A DNA stretch of 32,023 nucleotides from Echinococcus granulosus. Lineage: Eukaryota > Platyhelminthes > Cestoda > Cyclophyllidea > Taeniidae. Numbering within the stretch: the first letter of the stretch is position 1; the number at the start of each line of letters is the position of its first letter. The stretch spans positions 64,720 to 96,742 of the forward strand of contig NW_020170508.1 of the NCBI RefSeq assembly GCF_000524195.1. Direction: 5' to 3'. Made by a program: the position numbers and the translations under genes. Shown piece after piece: positions 11,336-21,055 of the stretch. The notes under the pieces were generated by a model. That model saw only the letters and a list, made by a program, of their open reading frames with translations, ran no database searches and had not been told where the DNA came from.

Positions 11336-13400
11336 GCCCTCACTACTCTGACTTATTACGACTTCGAGGGAGACACGGGACGCTACAATAATTTTTAACC
11401 ACCTGTCAGGCAGACAAAAACACAGTAAAAGGATAAGTTTGCGTGGTGTTAGTTAAAAAGTACTTTTCTTGGAAAAATACGTAAGGAACACGAGCGCATA
11501 AGTCACTTGAGATCATTAAAGAAGCGCACCATCTATGAGACAATAGTCAGAACTGTGGAGGCATTGAGAGGACAAAAAGTGGATGGACAGTAATGAATTG
11601 GGAGGAAAGTTTAGCGCCAAATAACCTGTACAATCGTGGTGATGGCAGAACTTTTTTCATGTGCATGTTTACAGCACTTTCTTTATAAGTAGAGATAAGT
11701 TGAGTGGTTAATTGTGTGGGCAGTCGAGGAGGCAGAAAACAAGAACGATGAGCTTCAAAACTGGCACCTCATTTCATGTAACACAAGTCCGACCGTGTTT
11801 CTTAGCTGCTATTCAGCAGATTACACTCAGACGTTGACTGACTACTGGACTGAAGTCCTCAAAAAAGTACGAAATGAAGAGCGAAGTTCTCCCATTTAAG
11901 CTACTTTTTTGAACAAAGAAAAAATGCGAAGCATTCAATCAGCTAATTCTTGTGTGATCAAGCGCAAAGCGTTGAGACAGGCAAGAGGCCTTTCAGACAA
12001 TGCATTTTAGATTTCCAGGTTTAGTGGGCTTTTTTAAAGATTTATCTTAAAGCCGATAAAATCGCCACCACGATCTTATTGTGTTCTTTTTTTAGCCACC
12101 TAGTGCCACGGATACAAAAAGCATTCAAAGTTGGTGATAACTGCACAAAAAAATAGTCTAAAAAAGGCAAAAGAGCGTTAAAGTTTGAAATTTTGTGAAA
12201 TTTTTGTTGGAAATAAAAGCATTACTAAATGGAGAAAGTGAGTTACGCACCCAGTCCATGAGATAGAACAAAGCAAGAAACCAGGAACTGCATAATCGAC
12301 TGCTAATTTTGTTTTATGGGCCGAATAGAGGGGAAATAGTTTCTTCTCTCCATATGCTTGCTCTGCAATAAAGTGCAAGTGGATTTTTCCGCACAATTAT
12401 GCAGGTTTATTGCGTTGAGGTGGACAAAGCAGATGTCCAATTTTAAGTCAATATTTTGTGATAAAATGAAAGAAAAGAAAATGTTTAAGTGGTTTTAAAA
12501 AAATTCGGAGGATAAACAACTCATTTTACAGTAATTCTTTATCAAGAGGTCAAATGAAATATATTTTGAAATCCACAGAGTCAATTACTTGAGCAAAATG
12601 AAAAATCCACTAAAGTCAAATTTTCTCTGGTAAAATAAAATAAAAGTACACATAAAAACAAGCACGCGTATTTCAAAAAGGTAAAAATTGGTAATTCGGT
12701 TTACAAAGGATCACTTAGAAAAAGAGGACAATAGATCTCCAGCTTGATTTTCTTAAATACCTTAAATAAGCTATTTGTACTTCACAATACACTGTAACTT
12801 ATTTAACTTCCAAGACTCGTAAAGCGTGTCAAGCGAAACTTTTAAACATGAAACCACAAGTTAAAGGGAACACACGAACCTGCAAAGTAGTAACACGGCT
12901 GATTCGTGACCACGGCAAACGAATGAGACAGAGGGACGAGTCGGGAGAAATTCGTGCGGCAACGGAGTCGGGTGAATACTTTACAGACTGCCGACCGAAG
13001 GTGCCCAAAAACTTGTGGATGTGAAGATCCACGATGCCGAACTGGGTTATGAGATTCCTTGCCAAGTGGACGATTGCCAAACCGTTGCGAGTGCACAAAA
13101 TGGATTTGAAGTGAAGGTTTTGCACCGAGGATAGATGTGCCGGTATATGGTTATACTCAAAATGTTCTGCGAGTTTAGAATACTTGTTGTGCTTGTGAAA
13201 GGGGAAGGTTCCTCGGCGTTTACTCAGATTGACAATGTTTTGCTTGCTAAGACAGAAGGCGTTGGTGCACTCTGTAGGTTTGCTATATGGACATTTCATA
13301 GTACTGCTGCTGAAGTTATAAAAAGCTAAAGAGGTAAAACTTAAAATCTGTTTTACCGCTGTATTTCTTCCTCCAGGCCTCCAATGAACAACTTTGTACG

Positions 13401-15280
13401 AGTGTCCACGGTCGTCCAGTCACCCGAGAGAATGGATGTAAAAATTGATCCGTATGACGTTGTGAGTCAACAAGTTTGCTTTCCTCAACACCCATTTCAA
13501 ATGTAACAAACAAGGCTTCGTAAAAACCACAACGTAAGGGTAATCATGAGGGCGCCCGCACCTTTGAATGGTGCGTAAATTACAAACTTATTAAGATAGA
13601 GCGACAAAACAAACAACGGAAAGACTCAAAAAGCACTTTACTCAAAACACAGCATTGCACCCCAAAAATCGTGGTTTTCTATTTATTTAGCTTTCAATCA
13701 GGTTCATTTAAAGTCATTTGGGCTCTTGACTAAAGTATACCTGGAGAATTTTGCAGAGAGTTAATAAAGCAAGCCCTCTGACACCAAAGTGCTCTAAAAC
13801 AGGCAAACCTCCTTAACGTTTGGGTGTTACTCGCGTTTACACTTGTCTTTTCAATTTATGCTCTGTAGAAACTTACAGCATATTTAAAATATAAGACTTG
13901 CCTAACTCTATTAACACTGCACTTGGCAAAAAACCTAAAAACGCTTTTTCAATTGATATATATTTGTTAATCAACCCTTGGTTTTAATGAAAAGCTACCT
14001 TTTCCCGTCCATTGTAAATCACTGGGTTGCTGGCCTCCTAACCATGCTGGTAACCAAAAGCTTTTATTTGCCGAGTACATATATTTTTTTTCCCGAGTTG
14101 TATGTAATACGATAGTGGTTTGTCCCTAGGTTCTGGTGAGGCGCCACTTTTGTACTTTGAACTAGCCCCCTTGTGCCTCGCTGGGTGGGCTGGCCTTTTG
14201 GGCCATGCCACTAGCCCAGACACCTCCTCTGTGCTAAATATATGTATTCTCCCCAAGTATTGTGTCTTCTTTCGTCTTCAGGGAGTCTCGGGACGCTACA
14301 GTATGTCTTCTTTACCTCTAGAAAAGACTTAAAGCACTGCACAACATCTGTTGAAAACTCCTTTTATAGACTTTTGGGTTCATTTTTATTTCATTTCGCG
14401 AGACAATCTTAAAAGGACAATGTCGTGCCATGAATTAAATAAACCCGTCCCAACCGCACAAAGCAACCTTAGCAGCTCCCAGTGGTTAATAGCCGTGAGT
14501 GTCATTTTAAAGGTTCTGAATTTACCAACCATACACAAATTATTCGATGTCCCGCTTACGCTAGAAATGACTTACTCAATAGCTAATTTCTTCTCGCTTA
14601 TAATGTGAACGTTCTCCTACGGAAGAACAAGTGCTTTAACATGTTGATAAAAGCTTTTTGACGACTTATGCTCCAAGAAATCTTTCGGTAGAAGTTGTGG
14701 TTTTCTAAAGCAGTTTCAAAATAATAATTTTGATTCAATAAAACAGAGCGCCGCTTTGAGTGTCTCACGTATCTTAAACTCAAAAATGGGCATCTGTTTA
14801 ACTTGTTAAGTATGTGATGCATAGGGCGAATATCGGATTAGACACCTCTAGCTCTAAAGCATAAGTAAACTCTGCCATATTGGGCACTTGCCCTTCAGAG
14901 TATCACCCGTTTGGTTAGTGCGTTCTTAAAGGACTGTTAGTCATCTATTGGTATCGTTTAAAATCAGGTGGCTTTTGCTTGGATTTTTGTATCAAGATAC
15001 CAAAATACTTTTAAGATGTAAATGACTTTATGCTATAGTTACATCATTGTGCTGACTTAGATGTTTCGATTGTGCTTTTTCTAAATAGGCCCATAACGTC
15101 AAAATTTAGCACAAACTTGTTTTTAGAAAAAGGTAGTCCTAATAACCTTCTGAAACGCTTCTTCTTTATTTGTGCTTTTTTTGCATCCACCAATAATTTG
15201 CACTAAATTACGAACACTTGGTGGAGAGCCACTTTAGCCTGCTTTTTCGTACTCGCTGCCATTCTGACCTTGCTGCAAAA
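13401..15280. other. Upstream region of the U1A gene
   Basis: AT-rich, no coding sequence recognised. It must contain the U1A promoter and 5' UTR. I see no convincing TATA box at a usual distance. CCACTTTAG at 15229-15237 and TTTTTCTAAATAG ending about 15089 are possible 5' UTR splice acceptors. Confidence 0.4.
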
Positions 15281-16242
15281 ATGAGTATTGGTGCAATTCC
15301 AACTGCAATGATCCCTCCAGCTGCTCCTGGTGTACCTGGACATACTGCTGGTATGGCATCAACAGCACCCATTCTGCCTCCAAATCACACCATTTATATT
15401 AATAATCTTAATGAAAAGATTAAAACTGACGAGTTGAAGAAATCCCTTTATGCGGTTTTCGTTCAGTTTGGACAGATCCTCGACATCATTACGGGTAAGC
15501 TGGCTTTAGAACATGAAGCCTCTGTGGTTTTTTGGGGGTTCACCTAGTGTTTTCTCTTCTAGGTAAGTCTGTAAAGATGCGAGGTCAGGCGTTTGTTGTC
15601 TTCTCCGAAATTAGTTCCGCTCGTAGCGCTCTCGAGGCAATGCGTGGTTTTCCACTCTATGAGAAGCCTATGTGCATAAATTTTGCTCGCACTACCTCCG
15701 ATATCATCGCCAAACGCGAAGGGACTTACGTTGAACGTCCTAAGCGTCAGCCGCCGCCGCCACCACTTCCACAACCGACGCAGCAACAAAATTCTACAAT
15801 CGATGCAGCTGCGCTGATCGGCGGTGGCAGTGCACGTGCTATCCGCCGTCGGCAGCAACGTCTCGCCGCTGCTCAGGCCGCTGCTTTGGCAGCAGAAAAC
15901 GGTGGTTCAGCAGCCGGGGGACCTTCTCCATCACCGCAGTCGTTGTCAACTTCTGCATCGCAGTCTCATCCACCGCCCATAAACCCGGCCACCATTCCCG
16001 ACCAGCCGCCAAACAAAATCCTCTTCCTCACTAATCTTCCAGAGGATGCCAATGAAGCCATGTTGGGCATGCTTTTCGCGCCGTTTGTCGGTTTCCGGGA
16101 AATCAGAATGGTCCCTTCTCGTCACGACATCGCCTTTGTAGAGTTCTCCAGTGAAACGGAAGCCGCCACGGCTAAACATGGTCTTCAGGGCTTTAACATT
16201 CGCCCCGGTCATCCGCTGCGAATCACTTTTGCAAAGAAGTGA
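15281..16242 (+). CDS. SNRPA: U1 small nuclear ribonucleoprotein A (U1A / SNF family), 2 exons, 297 aa
   Basis: Exons 15281-15494 and 15563-16242 join in phase 1 (ACG G|GT AAG). The product should bind stem-loop II of U1 snRNA and act in 5' splice-site recognition in the nucleus. RRM1 spans about residues 34-112, with RNP2 IYINNL (38-43) and RNP1 RGQAFVVF (78-85). Tyr39, Arg78, Gln80 and Phe82 correspond to the human RNA-contact residues Tyr13, Arg52, Gln54 and Phe56. The stretch [18 protein letters not shown] is almost human U1A, and helix C keeps SDIIAK. A linker with Pro, Gln and Ala runs leads to RRM2 (about 223-297: RNP2 ILFLTNL, RNP1 DIAFVEF), ending FAKK as in human U1A. Human U1A is 282 aa; the excess is mostly about 26 extra N-terminal residues rich in Pro, Ala and Gly. 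The first ATG of the frame, in context CAAAAATGA, is at 15281. The frame is open further upstream but has no ATG there. Family identity is very secure; U1A rather than U2B'' is likely. Confidence 0.95.
15495..15562 (+). other. Intron 1 of the U1A gene (68 nt)
   Basis: GTAAGC donor and a TTTTCTCTTCTAG acceptor. Removing it joins DIIT to GKSVKMRGQ, restoring the RRM1 RNP1 region. Retention would run into an in-frame TAG at 15546-15548 and truncate the protein inside RRM1. The following exon starts with GTAAGT, itself a perfect donor sequence. Confidence 0.93.
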
Positions 16243-16275
16243 CTGTCGTTTAATCTGTGCTCCCGTTTTATTATT

Positions 16276-16281
16276 AATAAA
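16276..16281 (+). promoter_or_regulatory. AATAAA poly(A) signal of the U1A gene
   Basis: Canonical AATAAA 34 nt after the U1A stop codon, within the short gap before the U2B'' start. Cleavage would be expected 10-30 nt further on, leaving little room for an independent promoter for the downstream gene. Confidence 0.8.
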
Positions 16282-16295
16282 GCGTTCTCCCTTTA

Positions 16296-16329
16296 ACTGT
16301 CTCTCTCGTATTATATTCTCTTTTGAGAG
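16296..16329 (+). promoter_or_regulatory. Pyrimidine tract plus AG, candidate splice acceptor upstream of U2B''
   Basis: A pyrimidine-rich run, including CTGTCTCTCTCG and ATTCTCTTTTGAG, ends in AG at 16326-16327 or 16328-16329. It follows the U1A poly(A) signal and precedes both candidate U2B'' starts. It looks like a 3' splice site with no cis donor needed for the coding sequence, so it could accept a 5' UTR exon or a spliced leader. A weaker alternative (ATTTTTAAG) lies immediately before GTGATGG at 16378. Inference from sequence only. Confidence 0.4.
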
Positions 16330-16377
16330 CTGTGTTTTACCTTACGGACCATGGTTGTTGTTACAATTTTTAAGGTG

Positions 16378-18507
16378 ATGGATATCCGCCCAAATCACAC
16401 TCTTTACGTGAACAACCTGAACGATAAGATGAAGAAAGCGGACTTGAAGAGGGCTCTTTACTACCTCTTCTCGCCTTACGGACGCGTTCTGGAGATAATT
16501 GCAATGAAGACGCCTAAAATGCGAGGACAGGCTTTCATCATCTTCCAGGCTATCACCTCGGCTACTACGGCGTTAAGGGTGCTACAAGGATTCCAACTCT
16601 TTGACAAGGTGATTTGTCTCCCTCCCGATGGAGCTTTTTTAAATCGGGCTGATCTGTGGGCGTTCTTATCACTTTTTTTTTATTTTTAAAACGATTGGTG
16701 AGGACCGTTTTTCGATGCGGTGATAAGCTGGCTTGAAGAATTTTAAAAACGGTTTCCACCGTGTACGTTCTTTGGAGTTTTTACTTTCCATCTTCCCTGT
16801 TATGTTTTGCTCGATGTCAAGGGTGTCTTTATTGAGCTATTTTAGTGCGTTACTGTTCCGATTTTCATTTAAATAGCGAATAAGTTCAAAGAGCCGGAGG
16901 CGAACTCACATTTGAGTAGTTACAGCTATGTGTTGTCCAGCGATTGAGGCAACAATTATATCGGTAAATTTGATGTCATCCCGGCACCTTTTTAAAATAT
17001 CTCTTCGTGTTAGTCTATTATCCCACTGCAAAGATTCCCCATTTTTAATTGATGCTTGATTCTTCCATTATTCACTTGCTCTTAATCTCGCTCGGCTTCT
17101 TAACTCTGCTTCTCCTCGACGCTCAACGGCGATTCCATTATATGAAAATCAACTCAGTTCAGATTTGCTAAACCTCATGCCATCAAAGGGTTTGAAATGA
17201 ATCTTTAAGTACACAGTGCTATATTTTGAAAAGAAGTAAATTCTATTAGTTCTTGATTCACTTTATCCTTAGTTATCTATCCTAAAATCTCATTCATCTT
17301 ACCCCCTCCACATAGCCCATGCGGATCCAGTACGCGCGGAAGAACTCGACGCAAATCGAGGTGTTGCAGGGTGTGAATGCGGAGACCCAGAAGAAGAAGG
17401 AGGAGGAGCGGGAGAAACGGCGCAGAAGGAAGTTGGCTCAACGACAGGCCGCTGCTGCTGCCGCCGCTGCAGCTGGTGCTGCTGGTGCCGTCGTCAACGG
17501 GCAAGTTGGGGTAAGCCATCCACTCATTCAAAACTCAATCAACAGTTTGCTGATGCTCTTTTTTCAAGCCGGAATTTCATGCGATCTTACTTTGGTATGC
17601 GTTTTGGTTTCCATTCACCGAACTGATGAAATCTTTGGTATCTTGTTTCGTGAGGTGGCATTTTCAAAAGTCGCTGTTTTTGTTTAATGACACAGATATT
17701 CTTGGAGACCTGTAATTGAACCCAAGGTAACTTTAAAATCTTCAAGCTTCATTGGATGCGAATAGTGTTCTCTCAAATGTCATGCATTGTGAATAAAGAA
17801 TAAGATACAAAATCATCTCTATTGTATGGTTAGGGATCGGTTATGGTGTTGTAAAGAGGCCGTGCCAATTTCGCAGATACAGGGTGCCTTGGGCGTCCTG
17901 GTTGGCTTCGTTCAGGACCTCTATAAATGGATGCTAAAAGGGTTATAGTGGAGGAAGTTTCAGAGAGACTGGCTATTTTGTGTCTGCTCAAGTCCTGCTT
18001 CTTGGCGGCCTATTCTTCAGTAGTGTGCCGACAGCTGAGGATTGAGGGATGTGCCAACCATCTGCAGCAAGTAGTCGCACAGATGCTGAAATTGGATTTC
18101 AAAACGGCAATAAATCCTACCATTATTGGTTCTAAATCTGCACGCTTTGTTTTCCACAAAATTAAGCGATCCCGCCTACTCTGGTGTTAGGGTGTTGTCT
18201 TTAGAATGTCCTACCTACAGATCACCTAGTAGCCGGTGTATTTCCCTTTCAGGCTGATGGTGAAATCGACACCGAGCCACCGAATCGTGTGCTCTTTGTC
18301 AGCAACCTACCCGAGGAGACTACTGACGCAATGCTGACGATGCTCTTCAACCAATTCAGCGGTTTCAAGGAGGCTCGTCGAGCCGTGGGTGGAATCGGTT
18401 TTGTAGAGTACGAGACGGAGGCCCAGGCGACGGCCGCGAAGGTGACCTACCACGGCTTCAAACTGACGCGTACCCATGCCATCAGCGTCACCTATGCCAA
18501 GCACTGA
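16378..18507 (+). CDS. SNRPB2: U2 small nuclear ribonucleoprotein B'' (U2B'' / SNF family), 3 exons, 226 aa
   Basis: Exons 16378-16608, 17316-17510 and 18253-18507 all join in phase 0 (77, 65 and 84 codons plus stop), with GT-AG introns. The product should bind stem-loop IV of U2 snRNA, normally with U2A', in U2 snRNP. The N terminus MDIRPNHT is identical to human U2B'', and the loop AMKTPKMRG resembles U2B'' (ALKTMKMRG) more than U1A. RRM1: RNP2 LYVNNL (9-14), RNP1 RGQAFIIF (49-56). Linker: Glu/Lys/Arg-rich at about 98-121, then nine alanines (122-130). RRM2: RNP2 VLFVSNL (155-161), RNP1 IGFVEY (190-195), ending YAKH. Length matches human U2B'' (225 aa). Oddities: the SDII motif of helix C is replaced, and the RRM2 loop before RNP1 is about two residues shorter. 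An in-frame ATG at 16351 in a strong context (ACCATGG) would add nine residues (MVVVTIFKV). I prefer 16378 on family homology. It lies directly downstream of the U1A gene. Confidence 0.93.
16609..17315 (+). other. Intron 1 of the U2B'' gene (707 nt)
   Basis: Donor AAG|GTGATT after ...LFDK and acceptor TCCACATAG|CCC before PMRIQYARK. The join restores the family sequence (human: FYDKPMRIQYAK). It is AT-rich, and I see no other gene inside it. Confidence 0.92.
17511..18252 (+). other. Intron 2 of the U2B'' gene (742 nt)
   Basis: Donor GGG|GTAAGC and acceptor TTTCCCTTTCAG|GCT, phase 0. It separates the Ala-rich linker from RRM2. An 87-codon open frame inside (17927-18190) has no family resemblance and is probably chance. 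Confidence 0.92.
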
Positions 18508-18960
18508 CGTTGGTCCACCATTGAGTTGTAATAACTTTGCCTTTATGTACAGTCCTGTGTATGAATTCTTATGCCATAAAGGGCCCTCTTTCCTACTCTT
18601 AGAATGTGTGTCTAAGGACAATTTAAATGGATGAATTTTAGTTCTTGCATCTAGCTCTAAATTGGCTGGTGAAATTCCTTTTTCCGGTGCTTGTTTCAAG
18701 GTTTTCTAAATGGTGGAATTTGATTGGTGGATCATTGGAAAGCTCAACATTTCATCTGACGTATTTGTATCCTCAATTTGTCGCGAGCACGTTGATGTCT
18801 TTTTTTTGTCCGCCATGACGGAGGCATTGTTGAATTGGGTAAGAGTTTTTGTTTTCTATCTCGACTTTTCGACTCAAATCAGTGTTTGGTATTTGAGAGT
18901 GCTGATTTGAGCGACCTTGTCATCTATGGCTTGGGTGAGCATTAGTTCCTGCTACGAGAA
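18508..18960. other. U2B'' 3' flank, non-coding
   Basis: Contains the U2B'' 3' UTR. The 66-codon frame at 18710-18910 is hydrophobic and Phe-rich, with no recognised domain. Nothing else seen. Confidence 0.5.
18575..18580 (+). promoter_or_regulatory. CATAAA, possible variant poly(A) signal of U2B''
   Basis: No AATAAA occurs in the first 100 nt after the U2B'' stop. CATAAA, about 70 nt downstream, is the nearest one-base variant. Weak call. Confidence 0.35.
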
Positions 18961-18983
18961 TTTAGTGTGGGAACCGTGGGTGC

Positions 18984-19715
18984 TCAAGTCGACCTGAGGC
19001 GTTTGGTTTTTGCTACCAAAAGTGTGTCAAGCTGCAATTTCCAATCGCCATCAAGTATATTGTGGGTAACTGCCGTTCGGCCTGGATCCTGTTAATCGAG
19101 ATTGCAGGAGTTCGTGTCATTAGGTGTCAAAGCGACAGCGAAGATATCAAATTCCAACTCGGTGGCAGCCAGCTTAGTTGTGCGGCGTTTGAATGGCATA
19201 AGCTTTTCAAGAACGGCCTTCAGCGACGACCACGATCTTGATGTTTTCTTGCCTACCCATGGAGTCCCTGATTAGCACAAACCTCCTGCGAACCGTGGAT
19301 TGGATGTCATGTCGCTCTTGTCCGATGGCTAGGGGTTGATCCAAGAGCCCCTTCTGATCACAATGTAGCTGGCAGGGAATCTAAAATCGCTGACATGTTT
19401 CTATGCCTTTCCTGGAAAGTGTCTTCGGAGCTTTTGCATGGAGCATATTTCCTTACGTTCCTGGTTTTCTCAGCTGATGAAGGTGACGACAGATTGCTGC
19501 CCTTGACATGGCAGTGTCGACTTACATTAATGATTGGAGGCAATTCTTCATTTTCATCAGGCGTGAAGAGGTCTTCTTGAAAGTGAGGCATCCATCTTGA
19601 GGTGATTCGTCACCATCTCCGAGTGGTGCGCTCTACTACCTCCACATCACCAGTTTTGATTTGGTTTTAGCAGGGCCATGTGTCTCAATCGTTCATTCAT
19701 TTGTTCTTGACTCAT
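18984..19715 (-). pseudogene. Unrecognised, apparently decayed coding region
   Basis: On the minus strand, reading from 19715 down, protein-like segments follow one another in changing frames. They are: an ATG frame MSQEQMNERLRHMALL... (19715-19647, stop); an ATG frame of 77 codons starting MPHFQEDLFTPDENEELPP (19591-19358); a frame open 19380-19207 containing FVLIRDSMGRQENIKIVVV; and a frame from about 19270 to 18984 with a single internal stop at 19092-19094, containing KLAATELEFDIFAVAL and ILDGDWKLQLDTLL. Composition and codon use look coding. The frame changes and stops suggest a dead gene or old element. A GTAAGT at 19524-19529 (minus) could instead be a donor of a real gene with tiny introns. 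The + strand is also open here (18966-19234), so even the strand is not certain. Family not recognised. Confidence 0.3.
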
Positions 19716-19960
19716 TTTCGATCCATGTATTTACACAGCCATCCACCCTGTATCCATGCCTCCTCCAGTCGGTACCCATCCCATATCTCTTTTTCCATTC
19801 CACATCCATCCTTCCATTGAAATAGATGTGGAGCCGTGGTGAGGGGGTAACTCGTTCGTTTATTCATGATTCATTCGTTCTATGAGTTATTTCGGATTCA
19901 TTTCTTTGTTCATTTTTTCACTCGTCTTCATTCCTTCATTAATTTTTCATAACTTCTCAA
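19690..19960. repeat. Low-complexity TTCATTC/ATCC-type tract
   Basis: Degenerate TTCATTCAT, TCGTTCGTTTATTCAT and CATCCATCC units over about 270 bases, flanking the 5' end of the minus-strand decayed region. Probably an eroded short tandem repeat. Confidence 0.5.
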
Positions 19961-20379
19961 TGTCTGCAACGAGTCCACGAATTGACTGGCCAATTTTTGC
20001 CCCGAACTTTGCCTTCCAAACTGACAAATTTACGGGGGAACTTTTAGGTATGTTTCCCTTTCCTGTGTTGTTGTGATTGACTCCGTTTCTCGTGTCACTT
20101 TACGATGACAGGTAAACTAGGCGGATAATCCACGCCAGTCGCATTTTACAAGCATTTTTTTCGTAAATTTTAGTATAAGGGAAGAAAAGCCAAATTTAGT
20201 CACCGTTGTCATTTTTAGTGACATGCGAGTCGATTGTTGTCGTGTAATGGGCGGTCACATCCTATCGCACCGCAAACAGATTCGGCATTGTAAAACCAAG
20301 AAAGGCACTCCTTACTTTTTGTGGAACAGCTAAGCCCGTCAGTTCATTGTTGGTGACAGAGTTGAATAGTGGATCATTT

Positions 20380-20404
20380 GGGCCTTGGGGGTGGGGGAGG
20401 GGGG
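20380..20404 (+). other. G-quadruplex motif
   Basis: Four G runs, GGG-CCTT-GGGGG-T-GGGGG-A-GGGGGG, with loops of 4, 1 and 1 nt, satisfying the canonical G3+N1-7 rule. Short loops predict a stable structure. Confidence 0.7.
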
Positions 20405-20672
20405 CAGTTGATCCTCCCGCTCCCCGAGCCCATTTAAGTAGTAAGGGTTCCACAGCCTAAAGCAACTTTTTATTTGTGTACTTCTCTTTCCTTTATTTAA
20501 TAGAAATTAGGTTTTCATGCCGCTTGGTTATTTTTTCCCTGCAACGAGTTGTCAAAGGAGGGTATTTTAGCAACACCCCTTTGTGGGTTGCCTTCTATAA
20601 CATTGAAATTGGTTTTGTTTTTTTTTCTTTTAACGACGAACTGTCGTTTAACCCGTCTAACCTCATCCTCTG

Positions 20673-21055
20673 GTAGCTGTCAATTTGACCACCAAGTGAT
20701 CAAACACCCACTTGGCGATTGCATTTTGGGACGATCTCTTCTTCTCCTCCGAGGTCATGACTCCAAGTACGTGGTGCTCGAATCCTCTTTGAAGGTGACA
20801 GACGATGGATGGGAGAGCGAGAGACTCCATGTGGTTGTGCGTACCTACATTCGATTGAATACAACTGACAGTCCTGACATGCATGACGTGTGGATTGTGA
20901 CAGGAGTAGCTGAAAGCACACGTAATTGCGCTGACACAACAACTTACTTACCTTGTCTGTCTGTAATACCAATGCCAAAAATTGGAGTTTCCAGGTTTGT
21001 GAAGTCGCATCGGACTTCCATTGGACGAAGGCTTCAGCAGGGATATCTCCATTGA
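20673..21055 (+). pseudogene. Unrecognised coding-like segment, possible exon or relic
   Basis: After a TAG at 20674-20676 the + frame reads CQFDHQVIKHPLGDCILG..., then YVVLESSLKVTDDGWESERL and a Val-rich stretch ending about DVWIVTGVAE, open to 21055. Codon use is protein-like, but no domain is recognised. The opposite strand is also open (21143-20700), so the coding strand is uncertain. There is no convincing ATG with context and no partner exon. Confidence 0.22.

Larger units (their letters stand above)
3451..13400. other. 10-kb gene-free tract with regulatory-looking texture
   Basis: No frame with a recognisable domain. The sequence is full of short A, T, C and G homopolymers, palindromes, CCAAT-type motifs and TTAATTAA cores (listed separately). 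It could be intergenic regulatory DNA or a long intron of a gene whose exons lie outside the window. The longest frames (4804-5256 plus, 12829-13299 minus) are about what chance gives in 32 kb. Confidence 0.45.

Noticed and set aside
12829..13299. 156-codon minus-strand open frame, with protein-like frames on the opposite strand (12848-13024 and 12976-13134)
   Set aside because: Both strands look equally coding-like, no family recognised, and the length is near chance expectation. Worth a search but not a gene call.
16243..16377. Looked for an AUUGCAC-type U1A autoregulatory element in the U1A 3' UTR
   Set aside because: The motif known from vertebrate U1A 3' UTRs is absent in the gap.
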